Of a stretch of 64,000 bases of DNA, positions 60,604-64,000 are shown one piece after another; positions within the stretch are counted from its first letter, which is position 1, and each line of letters opens with the position of its first letter. This stretch comes from Zygnema cylindricum. Its lineage: Eukaryota; Streptophyta; Zygnematophyceae; Zygnematales; Zygnemataceae. The position numbers and the translations under genes are program-made. The stretch covers positions 220,271 through 284,270 of the forward strand of contig JBBHKE010000722.1 of the NCBI GenBank assembly GCA_037447655.1, written 5' to 3'. The notes beneath the pieces were generated by a model that had not been told where the DNA came from, did not search any database, and saw only the letters and a program-made list of their open reading frames with translations.

Positions 60604-63600
60604 TTAAAGTTGGAAGTTAGTGACGGCCATGAGAGAATGAAAGGGTGGAACTTGGTTTCGAGCGTTCGGGGGTAGTAGCGGACGAGCGGAAAGGAGAAAT
60701 TGGTGAAATGGAAATAGCCCGTCCTCCACCTTAGAGACAACTTGCGCCAGAATAGGGACATCATCCACAATGAAGCGAGAAGTGATGGTAGGAACCACCA
60801 AAGCCCAACTACCCAAATATGCCGTTGGCGCAACTTTGGCCACGAAAATCAAACCTAAACCGTCGTTGGAAATAGGGAGGCTTGCTTGCTGACGAGCGAG
60901 TGGCCCCTCCGGACGATCAAAAATTCTATGACCAACGAGGTGATGAAGCACACCCAAACGTTTGTCGTCAAAATCCTTAAGGGAAGACAGAAAATAAGTC
61001 GTGGGTGGTAAAGTCCGCGCAAGATAGAGAGGGCGCTGAGCAAAATAACGGATTAAGATCGAGAATGCCACTTGTGCATCCGACAACTTGGGGAGTTCGT
61101 GGCTATGAGAAAGATTCTCCAACAACGCATCCTCAACCACTTGGTTGACAAATGAAGTACCACCAATAGGGCAACCTAAAGCCTTGATACCCTCACCGTG
61201 AGATGCAAGAAGAAAACCGTTGGGGAGCGGGCAATCCGGCGGCAAACCTCGTGGGCACGAAGCCATGCACTTAGATGGTTTAATAGTGAGCCCGATCCGA
61301 TGAAGTTGGTCCGCAAAATGAGAGAAAGCAAAAAAAACCTGATCGCGCGGACCCACGATATGCGTGTCATCCGCGACCGAAGGAAATAAACAATTCAGGA
61401 AGGCTGTAGCTGACGCTCGCAATGCTTGAAGATGGGCAAGAGAAAAAAGAGGTGCCCCTAAAGGATCACCTTGGCGAGTGCCGGTTGCAGACTCTAAAGT
61501 GGCAACATCACCCAACGGACCCTGAAGAGGAAAGAGTAGCGAGCTAGGCCGAGCATAAAAATATGGAACAAAAGGGATTAATTGGTTGATTGGTGAAGGT
61601 CCGTGTCGTAGTTCTCGAAAAATAGCATTACCGACCACCCTATCTGGATGAAGATCCAAAACAGTACGCAAGCCATGGATAACTGCCTCGCAACCCCCTT
61701 TTGTAGCAACACCAAATTGATGCGGCGAAAAATGGTCCTGAAACGCTGCTTGGAGTTGGATACAAATAGCACGAGCCACCAAACGGTAAAAAACTTCACC
61801 AATAGCGATTGGACGAATCCCCCCAACAGGCTTCGAAACAGCCGCAAGTCGTGCGGCAGAAAGAAGCGGAACTATACTATGGGGAATGTGACCACGAGCC
61901 ATCCCAGAGGCTACCTTAAATAGGAGGTCGAATCCCTGGGATGGGGTCTTAGGAGGAAAGATATCACGGAGTAGTTCATAAACAATCCTAGAGGGACCAC
62001 CCGCCGAAAGGTGAGGAGACTTGATGAGGGCCTTGCTAAAGGCTGCACGATCCAAATGAAACGATTCAAGAGGGTCATGCCCTTCAACAAGTGAGAGGAT
62101 ATCGTTAGGTGCAAGAGGATGCAAAAAACGCAATACGTCAACAGTTGCCTCAGAAGAGGGAGAGGGGGTGAAAGGTCGAAGAGCTCGCGCAGCCCGAGAA
62201 AATTCACCCGAACGACCAAGGAGGACAGTTCGGTGCAGTCTAGCGGTAGAACTTGGTAATGGGTCGCGACGACGAGGAGGTGAGACAGAAAGGCCGATAA
62301 CTCGATCCGTGTGCTCTTGTTGTAAAGACTCCCAATCGCCACGCAGAAAGCGTTGACATCGAGCCCTAGTCTCACGAGCTCCACTAGCTCCCCCTCGAGG
62401 TGGCAAAATTAGAACCCAAAGCGGAAACATGAAAAGCAAATGCCAAGCTGCTTCATTTGAAATATCATTAGCCAATAACTCCAAAGGAAGACGCAAAGCT
62501 GTTTGGATAGGTTCTCGCAGATGACAAGGAATACGGGTGTAGAGACGCGGACGCGGGTAGCCTAAGTGATAGCAACTAAGAACATCAAGGCGTCGAACAA
62601 ACTGCCAATCAGTCGGAGATGGTTGACGACGAACAGGAGGGTGCGTAGGATGTTCACGGGAATAAGGGGGAATATCAGCCTTGGTCTTTGGGCAAGCTTT
62701 CGAATGTCTTGAGATACCCGCCCCTGCGGCGTACAACTTGCCACACCCAGGACATAGAACTCGAGAAGGGCCCGAATTTGGTACGGACGTCTCCCAAACC
62801 AAAGGGGTCGCGGATAAAGGGGTCGAAGATGCAGGAAGTGATGGTTGGCTTAATGGACCCACATCCGATACCAATGAAGCACCAAGTGAAGTTGGGGGTC
62901 GTGATGGAGGTTGTGATGAAAGAGATGTAGAAAGTTGAAGGTGTGATTGCTCCCAACGATGAGGAGGACGATAAAGGCTAGTATGGGGAAGTGGATGTGG
63001 AAGTTGGACGAAAAGGGATGGAATAGGGTGAAGAGTGGGTGCAGGTTGTGGGTTGACGGGTATGGTTGAGTCCATGGAGGTGGACACGGTGATAGGAGGG
63101 TGGTGTTGCAAGTTTGGAAGGAGAGGGGTAGGGGGGCTCAACTGAGGGGTTTGTAAGGAGAGGGGTAGGGGGCTCAACTGAGGCGTCCAAACGTGGTCGC
63201 GCGTGATCGGAAGAAGAGGGAGACGGGGATCGAGACGCCCGCCGTTTTTGAGGAGCCATGGAGAACGTGATATTGAGGTGTAGAAGATAAAAATTGAAAA
63301 CTCCAACAGTCGTAGAAGATAAAAAACCGAAAACCCCAACAGGAGACCACTCCACAGAAGGAGACTAGTAACCAAGGGACGAGGCAAAAACATTTTGGGA
63401 TCGGGCGCGAAGGATGGAAGGTTAAAAGTCACCCGGAAAGCGCTTTTCGGTGGGCCCAAGTAGGTAAAATGAAAAACGAAAGAATATTTGTTCCATCGGT
63501 GATAGAAGAAAGGTAGTTGAAAAAAGTTGCACCGCACGCCAGATTTGGCGCCGGATACAAAAGGAAGGCCGAAAAACGCTAGTAGGAAACCATGGCCGAA

Positions 63601-63690
63601 GCGTTCGAGCCGTCGGCAACAAAGAAAGTCTCCGAAATACTCGCAAATATCACCGCAATTTGAGTGGTAAAGATGGTAGGAGACGTCCAC
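60604..63690 (-). pseudogene. LINE ORF: zinc finger and reverse transcriptase (1028-codon frame)
   Basis: A likely original start, MAPQKRRASRSPSPSSSD at 63259, lies in another frame; the two frames meet in the Pro/Ser-rich region (about 63.0-63.18 kb), where a 33-bp unit is duplicated. The main frame contains CPGCGKLYAAGAGISRHSKAC (C2HC finger, about 62.72 kb). RT follows with AARLAAVSKPVGGIRPIAIG, FQDHFSPHQFGVATKGGCEA, SATGTRQGDPLGAPLFSLAH and SVADDTHIVGP (catalytic Asp pair, Val replacing the usual Tyr). Between TVLDLHPDRVV and NAIFREL the block that should hold motif A (first catalytic Asp) is missing, so the RT should be dead. Residues upstream of 63259 are probably untranslated. Confidence 0.88.
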
Positions 63691-64000
63691 GAAGGGATAA
63701 AAGGAAATTGGCCGAAATTGGCAGAGCCGGTGATGAATAAACGGGAAAACGGATGGAGCCGAGTTGCCCAGGAATAGAAAGGTCCTTGAAAATAATTTTT
63801 GTAGAACGCATGTACGCCAATTTTAGCGCCGGATACTCGAAGATGATGGCAAAAAAAAACCCTAAGAGGAAACCTTGGCCGAATCTTCTAGAAAGGTGTC
63901 GATGAAACACAATTCCCTCCAAAACGAGCTGAGCTTACGTAATATTGACCCCTGACTAAAGGCACGCCAAATCGGGCAGCCAAGATGGCAGAGGATGGCC
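63484..64000 (-). repeat. repeated 5' monomers of the LINE
   Basis: Three related blocks on the plus strand: GCACGCCAGATTTGGCGCCG (63534), GTACGCCAATTTTAGCGCCG (63811) and GCACGCCAAATCGGGCAGCC (63961). The first two are each followed by GGAAACCNTGGCCGAA. This suggests tandem promoter/5' UTR monomers, as known for several LINE families. Confidence 0.6.

Larger units (their letters stand above)
59760..64000 (-). mobile_element. RLE-type (R2/NeSL-like) non-LTR retrotransposon, 5' end beyond window
   Basis: Minus-strand order: 5' region with repeated blocks (63.48-64.0 kb), ORF with N-terminal zinc finger, RT, CCHC motif and restriction-like endonuclease. Frameshifts and stops break the reading. 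Near 60.4 kb another frame reads CVCNKLIDAEGIHLLRC, the CX-CX-HX-C motif typical between RT and RLE. Then PRVDLVF..GYVVLTDP..KEQDYAH (60180-60030) matches the PD-(D/E)xK-like RLE pattern. Plants mostly carry APE-type L1 and RTE elements, so this is a less common class. Confidence 0.85.

Overview
The window is eukaryotic nuclear DNA dominated by transposable elements. It has spliced genes with GT-AG introns, plant-type CCCTAAA motifs, Ty1/copia LTR retrotransposons, many small inverted-repeat elements and a LINE with a restriction-like endonuclease. One host gene is clearly recognisable: a SAPS-domain (SIT4/PP6 phosphatase-associated) gene with about 19 exons and the plant-style MFW start. A green plant or streptophyte alga fits best. 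A Chara-like charophyte is my guess from the repeat content and the RLE-type LINE, but I cannot prove the species.

Layout. 0-2.3 kb: a very long purine (GA-rich) tract, a (GA)n microsatellite and an inverted-repeat element. 3-6.1 kb: a nest of small DNA transposons, namely TA-flanked MITEs, a GTGTTGGG-ended TIR element, and a foldback element interrupted by another MITE. 9.7-22.0 kb (minus): the SAPS gene, with a MITE, a microsatellite and a 21-bp minisatellite in its introns. 23.3-24.1 kb: two back-to-back MITEs. 28.6-31.7 kb (minus): an unidentified multi-exon gene encoding a low-complexity protein with a duplicated KFSIKP motif. 33.4-64 kb: a retrotransposon graveyard.

The graveyard holds LTRs and fragments of one copia family in at least seven places. 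These include a complete 6.45-kb element on the minus strand (48962-55412) with TGAGC target duplications, 1.05-kb LTRs, a PBS matching the anticodon region of initiator tRNA-Met, and gag-pol inactivated by one frameshift and one stop. That element sits inside the 5' LTR of an older plus-strand copia copy. The older copy's gag remnant (55436-56925) is fused to a roughly 257-bp piece of nuclear 28S rRNA (56926-57182). A third copia remnant follows (57.2-58.16 kb) and is interrupted by a second GTGTTGGG TIR element. At 42.4-45.1 kb a copia relative retains one 444-codon ORF in which Gag is joined directly to the C-terminal RT/RNase H remnant. The right end (59.76-64 kb, minus) is an R2/NeSL-like LINE with Zn finger, RT, CCHC and RLE regions. 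Its RT lacks the motif-A aspartate region.

Points that stand out. The copia family starts Gag inside the LTR and reads through the tRNA primer site, so even a solo LTR carries an outward-facing start codon. Its LTRs hold a conserved tRNA-like A-box/B-box segment antisense to the element. The TA-flanked MITEs have left and right ends that co-vary, and one of them has a readable pre-insertion site.
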